DNA from: Sulfuriferula multivorans | GTDB lineage: Bacteria; Pseudomonadota; Gammaproteobacteria; Burkholderiales; Sulfuriferulaceae | Assembly: GCF_003851125.1 (NCBI RefSeq) | Contig: NZ_BGOW01000005.1 | Coordinates: 1 to 64,000, forward strand | DNA: 64,000 nucleotides | Direction: 5' to 3' | Shown here: positions 16,445 to 24,794 of the stretch, piece after piece | How the letters are laid out: each line of letters opens with the position of its first letter | How positions within the stretch are numbered: the stretch's first letter is position 1 | Notes under the pieces: generated by a model | Databases searched by the model: none | Told to the model about the DNA's origin: nothing | What the model saw: only the letters and a program-made list of their open reading frames with translations | Made by a program: the position numbers and the translations under genes

Positions 16445-18151
16445 TCAGGTGATTGGTCGGGAGCCATACGGCGCTGGCCGGGGTATAGCAAGGTCGAGTT
16501 TAATATTTTTCATCTGGTCGAGCTTGACCTCCAGCGAGTGGCCTTTCCCATAGCTGTCTCCGACGGTTTGCTTGGCATGACCAGTAAGTGCCTGGTGAAT
16601 TTCACGGGGAATAAGCGCATCCCTGCACATATCCTTAAAGTTGTGACGAAATGAATGGAACACCACATTACTCGGCATACCGAGTTTTTTATGGATGAAG
16701 CGGTTGAACCATTTCCCCTGGGTCTCGCTCGGATTGGCGGTATCGGATTCTGTGCGCAGGAACGGCCACAGACTCTCGTGGCCCGAGTTGCGGATAGCAT
16801 CAACGTAGTCGAGAAAACCGAGTTCAATGAGTTTGGGGTGGATCGGAACCTCGCGGACACTGGACTGGTTCTTTCCGTGCCTGATGAACAAATGGGGGAC
16901 CGGTTCGCGGAGTATATCGGAGACCGACAGGCTTCCGACCTCGTCGATCCGGGCACCGGAATACAGGGACAGGAGCGGCATCCACACGCGGGCATAATAG
17001 CCACCACCCCCACCGGCCTTGGTGACGGTGAAGAGCCCCTCGCCCTTGGAAAAAATTCGTGTGAGCTGTTCCAAGGTGAATGGTTCGCGCTCGTCGGGAT
17101 TTTCGATACCTTCCTTCGTGGCAAAGCGGCTGTAGTCGAAGCCGGCAAAGGGGTTCTGCTCCAGAAGTTCATCCTTGACCGCCACGGAAAACAAGGCACC
17201 GACGAGGGTGCCTTTCTTTTCCAGGGTCTTGGCGCCGTTGCCACGTGTCTCCCTCTCGTTGCGTAGCCATTCGGTGACTTGGGCACGAGTCAGCGTCGCG
17301 GGGCTGGCCTTGGGAAGGAAGGTGGCGAGGGCATTGATGTAGGTTTCGACTTCCTGGGTAGTTCTAGCGGGCCGAATACGATCCTTGCGCCAATGATCCA
17401 AAAGTTGCTGCCAAGCCAGACCATTGTCTGGTGCGACGGGCGCGGGTTCCCATACGGCGCGTAAAGGTGGATCGTCGAGCTTGGGCGGATTCACTAAGCG
17501 TCCGGCCTGGCGCTGCTCGAGAATGTCGTAGCCTTGTTGAATGGCCGGGAGGATGTCGAGTACGAGTTTGCGTTCGGCTTCAACAGAAACTGCGAGTTGA
17601 TAACCGCGTCCAACAAGGAGGTTGTGGACGGCTGGAATGAACGCGTCGGGTTGGCCTCGGGCGAGAGCCTTCGCGATCATACCTTTGACTTGTGTGATGT
17701 TCTGTGCGAGTTCGTCGTAGTCGTCGTCATCGAGTCCTTCACGACGCCAGACAAGATCAGCTTCGAGACCGGCAAGCCACAGGCTGCGCAAGCCACCGGC
17801 AAGCTCCGGCGTGACTTCGGTGATGGCCTTGAGGCGTCTATCTGCCGGCGTCTTGAAGTAGGAGTTCAGCGCATCTTGGTTTTGGTGCTGTTGGGCGGAT
17901 TTCTCATGCAGTTCGCTGAACTGGCGATCAACCTGGACAGAAAGGAGACGGGCTTGGCTCACCGCTTCACGGTAGTCCTTTCCGAGGGATTTCTTGATTT
18001 CGCGTTTGCCGACGGCCGCGCGCAATGCTTCTGGCACGGTGATGCGGAAAAGGAACCCGTGAGGGGTCTTGTAGCAATTGCGTGGAAGTGCAGGCATCGG
18101 GGTCTCCTCGACCCGCCCGCTCCGGCTCTTTGTACTAGCTTTTTGTACCAT
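16445..18151 (-). CDS. Tyrosine recombinase/integrase with DUF6538-like N-terminus
   Basis: 568 residues from the ATG at 18151, which has an AGAGG ribosome binding site; the frame stays open to an ATG at 18184. The N-terminus (MPALPRNCYKTPHGFLFRI) resembles the DUF6538 arm-binding region of phage-type integrases. A core-binding SAM-like region lies mid-protein. The catalytic domain has the first arginine (SLYSGARIDEVG), the HxxR box (FHSFRHNF; H499, R502), the second histidine (LTGHAK; H525) and the nucleophilic tyrosine (GDSYGKG; Y534). All catalytic residues are present, so it should be active. It is divergent from a second, unrelated integrase at 18362, and its 3' end faces the defence operon. 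It probably catalysed integration of the island or of an adjacent element. Confidence 0.9.
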   Translation of the reverse strand: MVQKASTKSRSGRVEETPMPALPRNCYKTPHGFLFRITVPEALRAAVGKREIKKSLGKDYREAVSQARLLSVQVDRQFSELHEKSAQQHQNQDALNSYFKTPADRRLKAITEVTPELAGGLRSLWLAGLEADLVWRREGLDDDDYDELAQNITQVKGMIAKALARGQPDAFIPAVHNLLVGRGYQLAVSVEAERKLVLDILPAIQQGYDILEQRQAGRLVNPPKLDDPPLRAVWEPAPVAPDNGLAWQQLLDHWRKDRIRPARTTQEVETYINALATFLPKASPATLTRAQVTEWLRNERETRGNGAKTLEKKGTLVGALFSVAVKDELLEQNPFAGFDYSRFATKEGIENPDEREPFTLEQLTRIFSKGEGLFTVTKAGGGGGYYARVWMPLLSLYSGARIDEVGSLSVSDILREPVPHLFIRHGKNQSSVREVPIHPKLIELGFLDYVDAIRNSGHESLWPFLRTESDTANPSETQGKWFNRFIHKKLGMPSNVVFHSFRHNFKDMCRDALIPREIHQALTGHAKQTVGDSYGKGHSLEVKLDQMKNIKLDLAIPRPAPYGSRPIT

Positions 18152-18361
18152 TTTGGCCTCTGAACGCCTTGATGACATTAGCATTCAGCATGTTAGCACA
18201 AGATGGCGGAGAGGGCGTCTGACTAAGCCAGCTACACCCATATCCACACAAGTACACAAACGTTTGATTAATATTAATTAAAAATCCACCGAGGTACAGC
18301 ATCGTCCATTTACTTTCAGCCCAATCCAAGTTACCGTTGTGGGTAGAAAAGGGGGTAAAGA

Positions 18362-19600
18362 ATGGGACGATCTATTCACCGGCTCAGCGCGCTAGCTGTC
18401 AAACACACTTCAGTGCCAGGCTATTATCCAGATGGCGCGGGACTGTATCTTCAAGTATCCCAGAGTGGCACGAAATCCTGGATTTTTCGCTATACACGTG
18501 AAAAACGTACTCGAGAAATGGGTTTGGGCCCCTTGCACACCATCTCCCTATCTGAGGGTCGATTAAAGGCGACGGAGCAACGCAAGCTACTACTAGACGG
18601 CATAGACCCAATCGAAGCACGCTCTGCCGCAAAGGTGCAGGCCAAGTTGGCTGCTGCCAAAACCATGAGTTTCGATAATTGCGCCAAAGTCTATATTGAT
18701 GCACATCGGGCTAGTTGGCGAAACGCCAAGCATACTGCTCAGTGGGAAAGCACCCTCAGGTCTTATGCTACACCCATCTTCGGCGACATTCCTGTTCAGA
18801 ATATCGACACTACATTGGTTATGAAGGCAGTCGAACCAATTTGGGTCGAAAAGCCAGAAACGGCTAGTCGGGTCCGAGGCAGGATTGAATCAATCCTGAA
18901 TTGGGCGACAGTACGCGGCTTTCGCACAGGAGATAATCCGGCCCGCTGGCGTGGGCATCTCGATCATCTGCTGCCCAACCATACGAAGATACGCAAAGTC
19001 GAGCACCACCCCGCTCTACCCTATACTGGTGTCGCCGACTTCATGACAGAGCTTGTCAACCAAGAAGGTATTGCTGCCAGGGCGCTTGAATTCCTTATAT
19101 TGACTGCCGCACGCACCGGTGAAGCCATCGGAGCAACCTGGTCTGAATTCGATTTAACCAATAAAACCTGGACAATTGGCGCTGAGCGAATGAAAGCCTA
19201 TAAGGAACACCGGATACCGCTGTCACCAAGAGCATTACAAATTATTGAGGGAATGCAGACAATCTCAACTGGAGGCGAATATGTTTTCCCTGGTCGACAA
19301 GAATGCAAGCCACTTTCCAATATGGCGATGTTGGCGTTGCTCAAGCGCATGGGGCGAATCAAACTGACCACTCATGGCTTTCGTTCCACATTCCGAGACT
19401 GGACGGCAGAATGTACCAATTACCCTCGTGAGGTTGCGGAAATGGCGCTGGCTCATAGTGTTGGAGATAAAGTTGAGGCTGCCTATAGGCGCGGAGACTT
19501 GTTTGAAAAACGGTGCCATCTAATGGCTGACTGGGCGCAGTACTGCTCATCAGCAGGAGAATCCACCGTAAAGATCGTCTATATCACAAACAACACCTAG
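18362..19600 (+). CDS. P4-type tyrosine recombinase/integrase (DUF4102 N-terminus)
   Basis: 412 residues, ATG at 18362 with an AAGGGGG ribosome binding site 6 nt upstream. The N-terminus (PDGAGLYLQVSQSGTKSWIF) is the DUF4102 arm-type DNA-binding domain typical of P4-like integrases. Catalytic residues are complete: TAARTGEA arginine, HGFRSTFRDW (H338, R341), LAHSVGD (H365) and VEAAYRRGDLF (Y375). It starts an AT-richer block of plus-strand genes leading to the mobilisation genes, so it is the likely integrase of the mobilisable segment. P4-type integrases usually target tRNA 3' ends, but no tRNA is visible next to it. Confidence 0.92.
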   Translation: MGRSIHRLSALAVKHTSVPGYYPDGAGLYLQVSQSGTKSWIFRYTREKRTREMGLGPLHTISLSEGRLKATEQRKLLLDGIDPIEARSAAKVQAKLAAAKTMSFDNCAKVYIDAHRASWRNAKHTAQWESTLRSYATPIFGDIPVQNIDTTLVMKAVEPIWVEKPETASRVRGRIESILNWATVRGFRTGDNPARWRGHLDHLLPNHTKIRKVEHHPALPYTGVADFMTELVNQEGIAARALEFLILTAARTGEAIGATWSEFDLTNKTWTIGAERMKAYKEHRIPLSPRALQIIEGMQTISTGGEYVFPGRQECKPLSNMAMLALLKRMGRIKLTTHGFRSTFRDWTAECTNYPREVAEMALAHSVGDKVEAAYRRGDLFEKRCHLMADWAQYCSSAGESTVKIVYITNNT

Positions 19601-19624
19601 CCCCAGACGAACAAAAAAATACCA

Positions 19625-20455
19625 ATGAAGAAACCATCTAGATCACTTTTTACCCTTTCAGAAGTTGCTGACCACTGGAGCCGACTGACGGGAGAAACCT
19701 TTACTGTTAACGATTTGATTGATTATGCCGCGCATACCAAAGCTTTGGACGTAATAACTGCGAATGCCGCTAATGCCCAGAAAATCTGCATCAGATCTTT
19801 AAACCTATGCTTTTACGTGCACCAACATAAACTAGACGCGGCTACTGCCAAGATTTTGCATGCTGACGAATATAGTGGTGTTTTATATGCGCCACCGGCT
19901 TGGGTACAGGAAATTTGCCAACACGGGTCAGTTAGGGTCGGACGAAGCATGGAAAATGCCTCTGAACGAATGATTTGTTTCGCATCTGATATCAAACTCA
20001 CCAGACAAGATCTGCGAGTTTCAAGCGAAGAGGTAGAACGTTTCCAGCAGCTATTTATGGGTGAATCGACTGATGCCGAAAAAATTTCCGCATTGGAGAA
20101 ATCTCTCGAGACAAAATGCTTCGAAATAGACAATCTGATGGTGCAAATTAAGGAATTGCGTGCACAAATCGAAACACTGAAAAGTGAGCAGCTTCCCATT
20201 TACATGCAACCTAATAATCCTTTTTACGCTCCAGAGCTTGATGCAGCGATACGTGCCCACGCCATAGCGGTCGAAGAAGCCAGGATGCTGGATAAGTCAA
20301 CCAAGTATGGAGCAAAAAAATATCCTGATTGCGTAAGAAAAATTCTGCCAGATGCTATTGACGCAACAATTTTAAGGATTTCGGCCTTGATTAGCTGGGC
20401 GGATACAGTGGACAAGAAAAAAATTGCTCTGACCTTGAAAACCCAGTCTAAATAA
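19625..20455 (+). CDS. Hypothetical protein of the mobile element
   Basis: 276 residues; the gene begins 24 nt after the P4-type integrase gene. The N-terminus (LFTLSEVADHWSRLTGETFT followed by VNDLIDYAAH) looks like a MerR/excisionase-type helix-turn-helix or a KAP-like N-terminal module. A central coiled coil (about residues 150-185, rich in Glu and Leu) is followed by a C-terminal helical domain (YGAKKYPDCVRKILPDAIDA). The composition is AT-rich like its neighbour and unlike the EPS genes. I do not recognise the family. The position between integrase and AlpA-like regulator suggests a role in element maintenance or regulation, but that is inference only. Confidence 0.75.
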   Translation: MKKPSRSLFTLSEVADHWSRLTGETFTVNDLIDYAAHTKALDVITANAANAQKICIRSLNLCFYVHQHKLDAATAKILHADEYSGVLYAPPAWVQEICQHGSVRVGRSMENASERMICFASDIKLTRQDLRVSSEEVERFQQLFMGESTDAEKISALEKSLETKCFEIDNLMVQIKELRAQIETLKSEQLPIYMQPNNPFYAPELDAAIRAHAIAVEEARMLDKSTKYGAKKYPDCVRKILPDAIDATILRISALISWADTVDKKKIALTLKTQSK

Positions 20456-20539
20456 GCATTTAAAAGCTGGTCTGACCTAAATTCGGCTATCAACTCAGAG
20501 CATAATTTTCTGTAAAAATCATTCCAGTTCGTTAAATAT

Positions 20540-20568
20540 CTCTCCTGAACCAACAACGAACAGGAGAG
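20540..20568 (+). promoter_or_regulatory. Hairpin sequestering the ribosome binding site of the AlpA-like gene
   Basis: CTCTCCTG (20540-20547) and CAGGAGAG (20561-20568) form a perfect 8-bp stem with a 13-nt loop. The 3' arm contains the ribosome binding site AGGAGAG, whose last base is 7 nt before the ATG at 20576. If it folds in the mRNA, the hairpin would block ribosome access until opened. This is direct sequence evidence for potential translational control; the controlling signal is unknown. Confidence 0.6.
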
Positions 20569-20575
20569 TATTTGC

Positions 20576-20788
20576 ATGAGTACCATCATTCAATCTGCGT
20601 ACAGTATTAAGCAGTTCTGCGAAGCACATGATTTATCCCGTTCTGGGTTTTATAACTTGCTCAAAGCAGGGCTTGCACCCACGATCATGAAGGTCGGTCG
20701 CCGCACGCTAATTTCAGCTGAGTCAGCTAATATTTGGCGCAAAGCGATGGAAACCAACCCTCAGAACTCGCGGCGTGAAAAGCAATGA
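20576..20788 (+). CDS. AlpA/excisionase-like helix-turn-helix regulator
   Basis: 70 residues. The segment YSIKQFCEAHDLSRSGFYNL followed by LKAGLAPTIMKVGRRTLIS is the winged helix-turn-helix pattern of AlpA/MerR-type excisionases (helix-turn-helix, then a wing with a GRR turn). Such proteins act as recombination directionality factors or transcriptional regulators of P4-type integrases, which fits the integrase upstream. Its ribosome binding site lies in a hairpin. Its stop codon overlaps the start of a 50-aa frame by 4 nt (ATGA). Confidence 0.85.
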   Translation: MSTIIQSAYSIKQFCEAHDLSRSGFYNLLKAGLAPTIMKVGRRTLISAESANIWRKAMETNPQNSRREKQ

Positions 20789-20937
20789 TCAGCGCGCGTA
20801 ATAATTTCCTGAATTACTCTCTCCCATTCACCCCCTTATGGGCGATTCCTCTCATCTCCACGAACACATCCGCCCATCTGGATACCCTGCGGAAAATCAT
20901 CTCCAGCCCAGAACTGGCCAAAAGCAATGATTGTTGA
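20785..20937 (+). CDS. Candidate 50-aa protein translationally coupled to the AlpA-like gene
   Basis: ATG at 20785 overlaps the TGA of the upstream regulator (ATGA), a typical coupling arrangement. The frame runs 50 codons to TGA at 20937. The product (starting MISARNNFLNYSLPF) has a short hydrophobic stretch with prolines and a helical C-terminal end (HLDTLRKIISSPELAKS). I do not recognise it. Coupling and position favour a real gene, but its length makes chance possible. Confidence 0.4.
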   Translation: MISARNNFLNYSLPFTPLWAIPLISTNTSAHLDTLRKIISSPELAKSNDC

Positions 20938-21070
20938 GAAGAGGCACGACGGCCATGTTTACGAAACCCTACGGGTTGCGCAACACGGCGTGTGCCAAAG
21001 GGTGCCCACCCTTTGCAACCGGGACGCTATGGCGCCGAGAATCCTACCCAGCTACGCAGGAGTTTGATTC
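20938..21070 (+). other. Candidate origin of transfer upstream of mobC
   Basis: This gene-free stretch directly precedes the mobC-relaxase pair, where oriT usually lies. It holds several inverted repeats: AACCC/GGGTT around 20965-20977, ACAC/GTGT around 20983-20993, and a 9-bp perfect stem CAAAGGGTG-CC-CACCCTTTG at 20996-21015. An AATCCTAC sequence near 21040 weakly recalls the nic core of IncP-like systems. No experimental or alignment support is available. Confidence 0.35.
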
Positions 21071-21433
21071 ATGGCAAGACCGCTGAAATCCGATCAGGTC
21101 CTCACCAAGGTACGTGGCTTCCGGCTCACCGAGGAAGTCAGCAATGCCCTCGATGAAAAGTGCCGTAGCGCCGGCCTGACCCCGTCCGAATTTATCCGCG
21201 ACTGTGTGCTCACCAACCGCACCCAGGTGGTTGCCCGCGCCAAAGCCAGCAAAGATAAACAGCGCTTATTGTTCCTGTTCAACAAGGCCTCGAACAACAT
21301 TAATCAGATTGCCCACCGGGCGAATGAAGCCCACGCCATGAAGAAAGTAGACGCGCTGCTTTACCGCACAATCCTGGGAAGCCTGGCTGTGCTCTCGCAG
21401 ATTCTGAAATCGGAGATCGACAATGTTGATTAG
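21071..21433 (+). CDS. mobC: MobC-like relaxosome accessory protein
   Basis: 120 residues, with an AGGAG ribosome binding site 9 nt before the ATG. It opens with a ribbon-helix-helix-type region (KVRGFRLTEEVSNALDEKCR then AGLTPSEFIRDCVL). The C-terminal helical part (LLFLFNKASNNINQIAHRAN) matches the NxNQIA-type signature of MobC proteins. MobC binds oriT and helps the relaxase reach its nick site. The gene overlaps the relaxase gene by 11 nt, so the two are translationally coupled. Confidence 0.88.
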   Translation: MARPLKSDQVLTKVRGFRLTEEVSNALDEKCRSAGLTPSEFIRDCVLTNRTQVVARAKASKDKQRLLFLFNKASNNINQIAHRANEAHAMKKVDALLYRTILGSLAVLSQILKSEIDNVD

Positions 21434-24179
21434 GATTCGAGGCGGCAACGATGGCGTCAAGGCCTACCTGGAGAACGGCCAGAAGAATGGGCGCCAATTT
21501 AATCGCGATGAACTGGATGAGCGGGTGGTGTTGGCCGGCGACCTGGAGATATGCGATGCGGTCATCCAGAGCATTACCAGTAAGGCCAATCGCTACGACC
21601 ACATCACGCTCGCCTTCAAAGAAGATTTTATTGAAACGTCCGCCCTGAGACTGATCACCGAGGAATTCAGGCAATTTGCCTTTGCAGCACATGGTGACGA
21701 CGAATATTCTTTTTACGCCGAAGCGCACAACCCGAAAATCAAATCCTACGCGGATTTGGCAACCGGCAAACGGGTCGAGCGCAAACCGCATATTCACATA
21801 GTGATCCCCAGTCGCAATCTGCTGACCGGTCAAAGCCTGCGATACTTCGGCCAGGACAAAACAATCGAAGCATTCATTGATGCACTTCAAGAGCACATCA
21901 ACAGGAAATACGGGTTGGCTAGCCCGAAAGATCACCGTCGCCTGAAAATTACCGACGCATCCGAGATGATCAGTCGATACAAGGGCGATGAATTCAAGGG
22001 GGCGAATCGTCAGCTGAAAGAGCAGTTACTGAACGCGATGGTGGATCACGACATCGTCACCTTTGCAGGTTTCCATGAATTGCTGAACCAGCATGGCGCG
22101 GTGGTGGTGCGCAAGGGGCGCGACGGTGACTATCTGAACGTCACGCTACCGGATGCCAATAAAGGGATAAATCTGAAAGAATCCGTGTTCAGCCGCGAAT
22201 TCATTGAGCTTCCGACGTCGGAAAAGCTCCAGCGCTTGAACCAAACAACCCCGCTTCGCTACGAATCGGGCCCGGCGGGACGCCGCAGCGACGACGCTAT
22301 CCAAGCAAAGCTCGCCGTCTGGCACGATACCAAGGCCCGCCAGATCAAGTATCTGCACAGCGCCGGCAAAATCTACAAACAGGAATACCAACCCGCTGAT
22401 TGGGCGACCTGTCGCGCAATTCTCAGCCGCGAAGAAGCGGCATTTAATCACAAACATCGACAGGAAAATCATGAGCGACCCGACGCTGGAGCACTTATTG
22501 CCCGTATTGGAAAGAATCTCGACGCAGCAGAACGCCATATCGGGGCAGCTCGCGCAAGCCTTGGCACTCTTGGAAGCATTGAACACGCCCGAGGATTCCT
22601 CGCTGCTCGAACAGCTCTCCGTGCTGTTGCAGCCGGCGAGCCAGGATATGACCGGGATCAAGTAGCAGGCCAACAACGCGTCCGCTTCCAGGTCATCCGA
22701 CGTCGCGCCGACAATATGATCGGCCAGCTATGCACAGAACCTCTGGCGCGCCAGCAGATCAGCAAAGCGGCCGAACTGGCGGAATTCAAGAAAATTCGCA
22801 CCCATCTTGAAGCACATCGCCTGCTGGATTACCTCTCGAAAACCCATGGCCTGATGCCGGAGAAATATGACATTACCCAAGGGCCGGACGGCAGTCCACG
22901 TATCCGGTGCGGGCACCGCCATCTGAACGTCAGCGACTTTCTGACCCGGGAAATGAATCTGCCCTGGCATGAGGCCGCACCAATCCTGCGCGAATGCTAT
23001 GCAGCGCAGCGCGCAAAGATGCGCAACGAGCCGGCACGGCCAGCTGACAATAGCAGCAAACACTTGTGGCAAGCCTTTCAGGAGTGGAAGCGCGAGGTGC
23101 ATGCTCCGCAGGCAAAAAATGCCTGGCAGCGCCAGCAGCAAAGCGAACGCGAGCGCCGTGCCGTCATCAAGGCCGACTGGCAGCGCGACAGTAGCGGCAT
23201 CCATGCTGACCACACTTTGTTCACCGCCCAGCGTCGCGCAGCGTTGTCGGTTGCCCGTATGGCGCGCGCCGTTGCCGAGCAAAAGCTGCGCGGGCAGATT
23301 GCCATCGAACGTGCCGATCATCGGCAGAAATACCCGAAACGCCATTACGACCTGTACCCACAGTTTCTCGTCACCTGCGCCGAGCAGGGAGACGAACAGG
23401 CATTGGCCGAGTTGCGCCGGAAGTATGTGGAGGCGCTACCGGAAGGCGACTACATTCAGCCGGCAGCAACGCATGAAGCGACTCGACACACGGTGTTGCA
23501 GAGCCTGAGCTACCGCATCCATCGCAATGGAGATGTGACTTATACCCTGAAAGGTCAAGCAGCGCTGACCGACACCGGCCAGGTGGTCAAGGTATTGCAG
23601 TCGACCGACCGGGATGTGATCGAAACCGCACTGCGCCTGGCACAGGCCAAATTCGGCGAGAAGCTGAGTATCCACGGCAGTGCAGAATTCAAGCTGCGCG
23701 TCGTCGAAATTGCCGTGCAGAAAAATATGCGCGTTGTATTTGTTGATCCAGTGCTGGAAGCCCATCGACTGCGCCTGGTGAGTGAACGCATGGCTGTCTG
23801 GGCTACGATGAAGCATAGGCCACAGCATCAACCCACGACACAGCACCCCAAGCCCCCTGCCCCGCGCGTGCAATCTACCCAAGAAGCACCTGTCGCCTTG
23901 GCCGTCGAGCAATTCCACACCACCGCGCTGATAGCAACGTTTGCAAACAAGCCAGCCCGGGCAAACGGGCGATATCTGGGCCCTATCAAACGCGAGGACG
24001 CCTACTACCTATATCAGGATGTGGGCATGGGCGAGCTGGTGCGGCATGCCAAAGCCGATTTGGCGAAAAACAATCGGGGATTGCCAAAAAACGGTACTGA
24101 CGTTGATATCCGTTACGATGCCAGCCGCCACGTGCAACAGGTGCGAGAACTCCAGCGCAGCCGTGGTATCCGGCGCTAG
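21423..24179 (+). CDS. Mobilisation relaxase with LPD7-like and KfrB-like C-terminal domains
   Basis: 918 residues. The N-terminal domain carries a candidate catalytic tyrosine (Y15) and a metal-binding histidine set (H102, and H123/H125 in KPHIHIVIPS), as expected of an HUH relaxase that nicks oriT and attaches to the 5' end. A middle linker hosts a nested gene in another frame. Residues about 695-790 (YTLKGQAALTDTGQ, then IHGSAEFKLRVVEIA) resemble the LPD7 domain common in large relaxases. The last 85 residues (NGRYLGPIKREDAYYLYQDV then ELVRHAKADL) resemble the KfrB domain of plasmids. It overlaps mobC by 11 nt. No coupling protein or type IV secretion genes are nearby, so transfer would need a helper. 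The MOB class is not certain. Confidence 0.88.
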   Translation: MLIRIRGGNDGVKAYLENGQKNGRQFNRDELDERVVLAGDLEICDAVIQSITSKANRYDHITLAFKEDFIETSALRLITEEFRQFAFAAHGDDEYSFYAEAHNPKIKSYADLATGKRVERKPHIHIVIPSRNLLTGQSLRYFGQDKTIEAFIDALQEHINRKYGLASPKDHRRLKITDASEMISRYKGDEFKGANRQLKEQLLNAMVDHDIVTFAGFHELLNQHGAVVVRKGRDGDYLNVTLPDANKGINLKESVFSREFIELPTSEKLQRLNQTTPLRYESGPAGRRSDDAIQAKLAVWHDTKARQIKYLHSAGKIYKQEYQPADWATCRAILSREEAAFNHKHRQENHERPDAGALIARIGKNLDAAERHIGAARASLGTLGSIEHARGFLAARTALRAVAAGEPGYDRDQVAGQQRVRFQVIRRRADNMIGQLCTEPLARQQISKAAELAEFKKIRTHLEAHRLLDYLSKTHGLMPEKYDITQGPDGSPRIRCGHRHLNVSDFLTREMNLPWHEAAPILRECYAAQRAKMRNEPARPADNSSKHLWQAFQEWKREVHAPQAKNAWQRQQQSERERRAVIKADWQRDSSGIHADHTLFTAQRRAALSVARMARAVAEQKLRGQIAIERADHRQKYPKRHYDLYPQFLVTCAEQGDEQALAELRRKYVEALPEGDYIQPAATHEATRHTVLQSLSYRIHRNGDVTYTLKGQAALTDTGQVVKVLQSTDRDVIETALRLAQAKFGEKLSIHGSAEFKLRVVEIAVQKNMRVVFVDPVLEAHRLRLVSERMAVWATMKHRPQHQPTTQHPKPPAPRVQSTQEAPVALAVEQFHTTALIATFANKPARANGRYLGPIKREDAYYLYQDVGMGELVRHAKADLAKNNRGLPKNGTDVDIRYDASRHVQQVRELQRSRGIRR
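22471..22665 (+). CDS. Small protein gene nested out of frame inside the relaxase gene (MobB-like arrangement)
   Basis: 64 codons in a different frame from the relaxase, ATG at 22471 with an AGGA ribosome binding site 5 nt upstream. The product (MSDPTLEHLLPVLERISTQQ, then NAISGQLAQALALLEALN) is acidic, Leu-rich and strongly helical with heptad-like spacing, which is not what random antisense or off-frame reading usually gives. Nested mob genes are known from ColE1-type and RSF1010 mobilisation regions (mobB within mobA). By analogy it could modulate or anchor the relaxosome. It has no recognised family. Confidence 0.6.
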   Translation: MSDPTLEHLLPVLERISTQQNAISGQLAQALALLEALNTPEDSSLLEQLSVLLQPASQDMTGIK

Positions 24180-24241
24180 TTGATCATCCACCCCAGAGCA
24201 CACTACGGAAACCCAAAAAAAACTTCAAGGAAATTTGAATC

Positions 24242-24511
24242 ATGGCTAAGACATATCCGTTTATCCCTTTCCTCTGGATCGACTTTCCCTACTGTGTCCA
24301 GGATCACCACCTCATCGATTGGCCGGCATCGGAAACCACACCGAAGCACATCGCTGATCTCATTGAGCACAATTCTGGTCGCAAGATCGAGCGCAACGCG
24401 GATGGCAGCGCTCAAACCGAAGTGATTGACGCCCTACTCCATGAGATGCGGGAAGTTGCGCTAGAAGAGTTTAATGCCATGAGCGACCTGGTTTATCCAT
24501 TCCCGGATTAA
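24242..24511 (+). CDS. Small hypothetical protein downstream of the relaxase
   Basis: 89 residues with an AAGGA ribosome binding site. The product is acidic, with an aromatic, proline-containing N-terminus (AKTYPFIPFLWIDFPY) and a helical C-terminal half (EVIDALLHEMREVALEEFNA). There is no signal peptide or membrane segment. It is probably a soluble element-encoded protein of unknown role. The independent ribosome binding site and protein-like composition support a real gene. Confidence 0.65.
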   Translation: MAKTYPFIPFLWIDFPYCVQDHHLIDWPASETTPKHIADLIEHNSGRKIERNADGSAQTEVIDALLHEMREVALEEFNAMSDLVYPFPD

Positions 24512-24794
24512 TGTAAAACCCTCACTTTGCCCGGTGATCGGGCACCCCACCCGCCAGCAAAAGCACGCGGGCATGCGGGTTGCCGATCCAATCGCCGGGC
24601 CTTTCACACCTCACCTTTTACCCTGCCGTTTCAACAACGGACTCACAGCAGCACTGTTGCTTTGCTCTCTTGTTATCAATCCGACCGGCACCGCTATCGG
24701 ACTTCGACCCCGCCAGCGCCAGTGAGCGGGGAATCGAATCCGCTAGCCAACCCAACGCCGGTCAAGCCGGCTTGATTAAAAGAGAGGAAAAACC
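24512..24794 (+). other. Hairpin-rich non-coding leader before a small membrane protein gene
   Basis: No convincing gene is visible here. Three inverted repeats occur: TGCCCG/CGGGCA at 24528-24544, CCCCGC/GCGGGG at 24708-24731 (12-nt loop), and GCCGG/CCGGC at 24757-24771, close to the ribosome binding site of the next gene. None is followed by a T-run, so they are not classical terminators. They could be a structured leader, a protein-binding site or part of a replication or transfer region. Confidence 0.4.
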
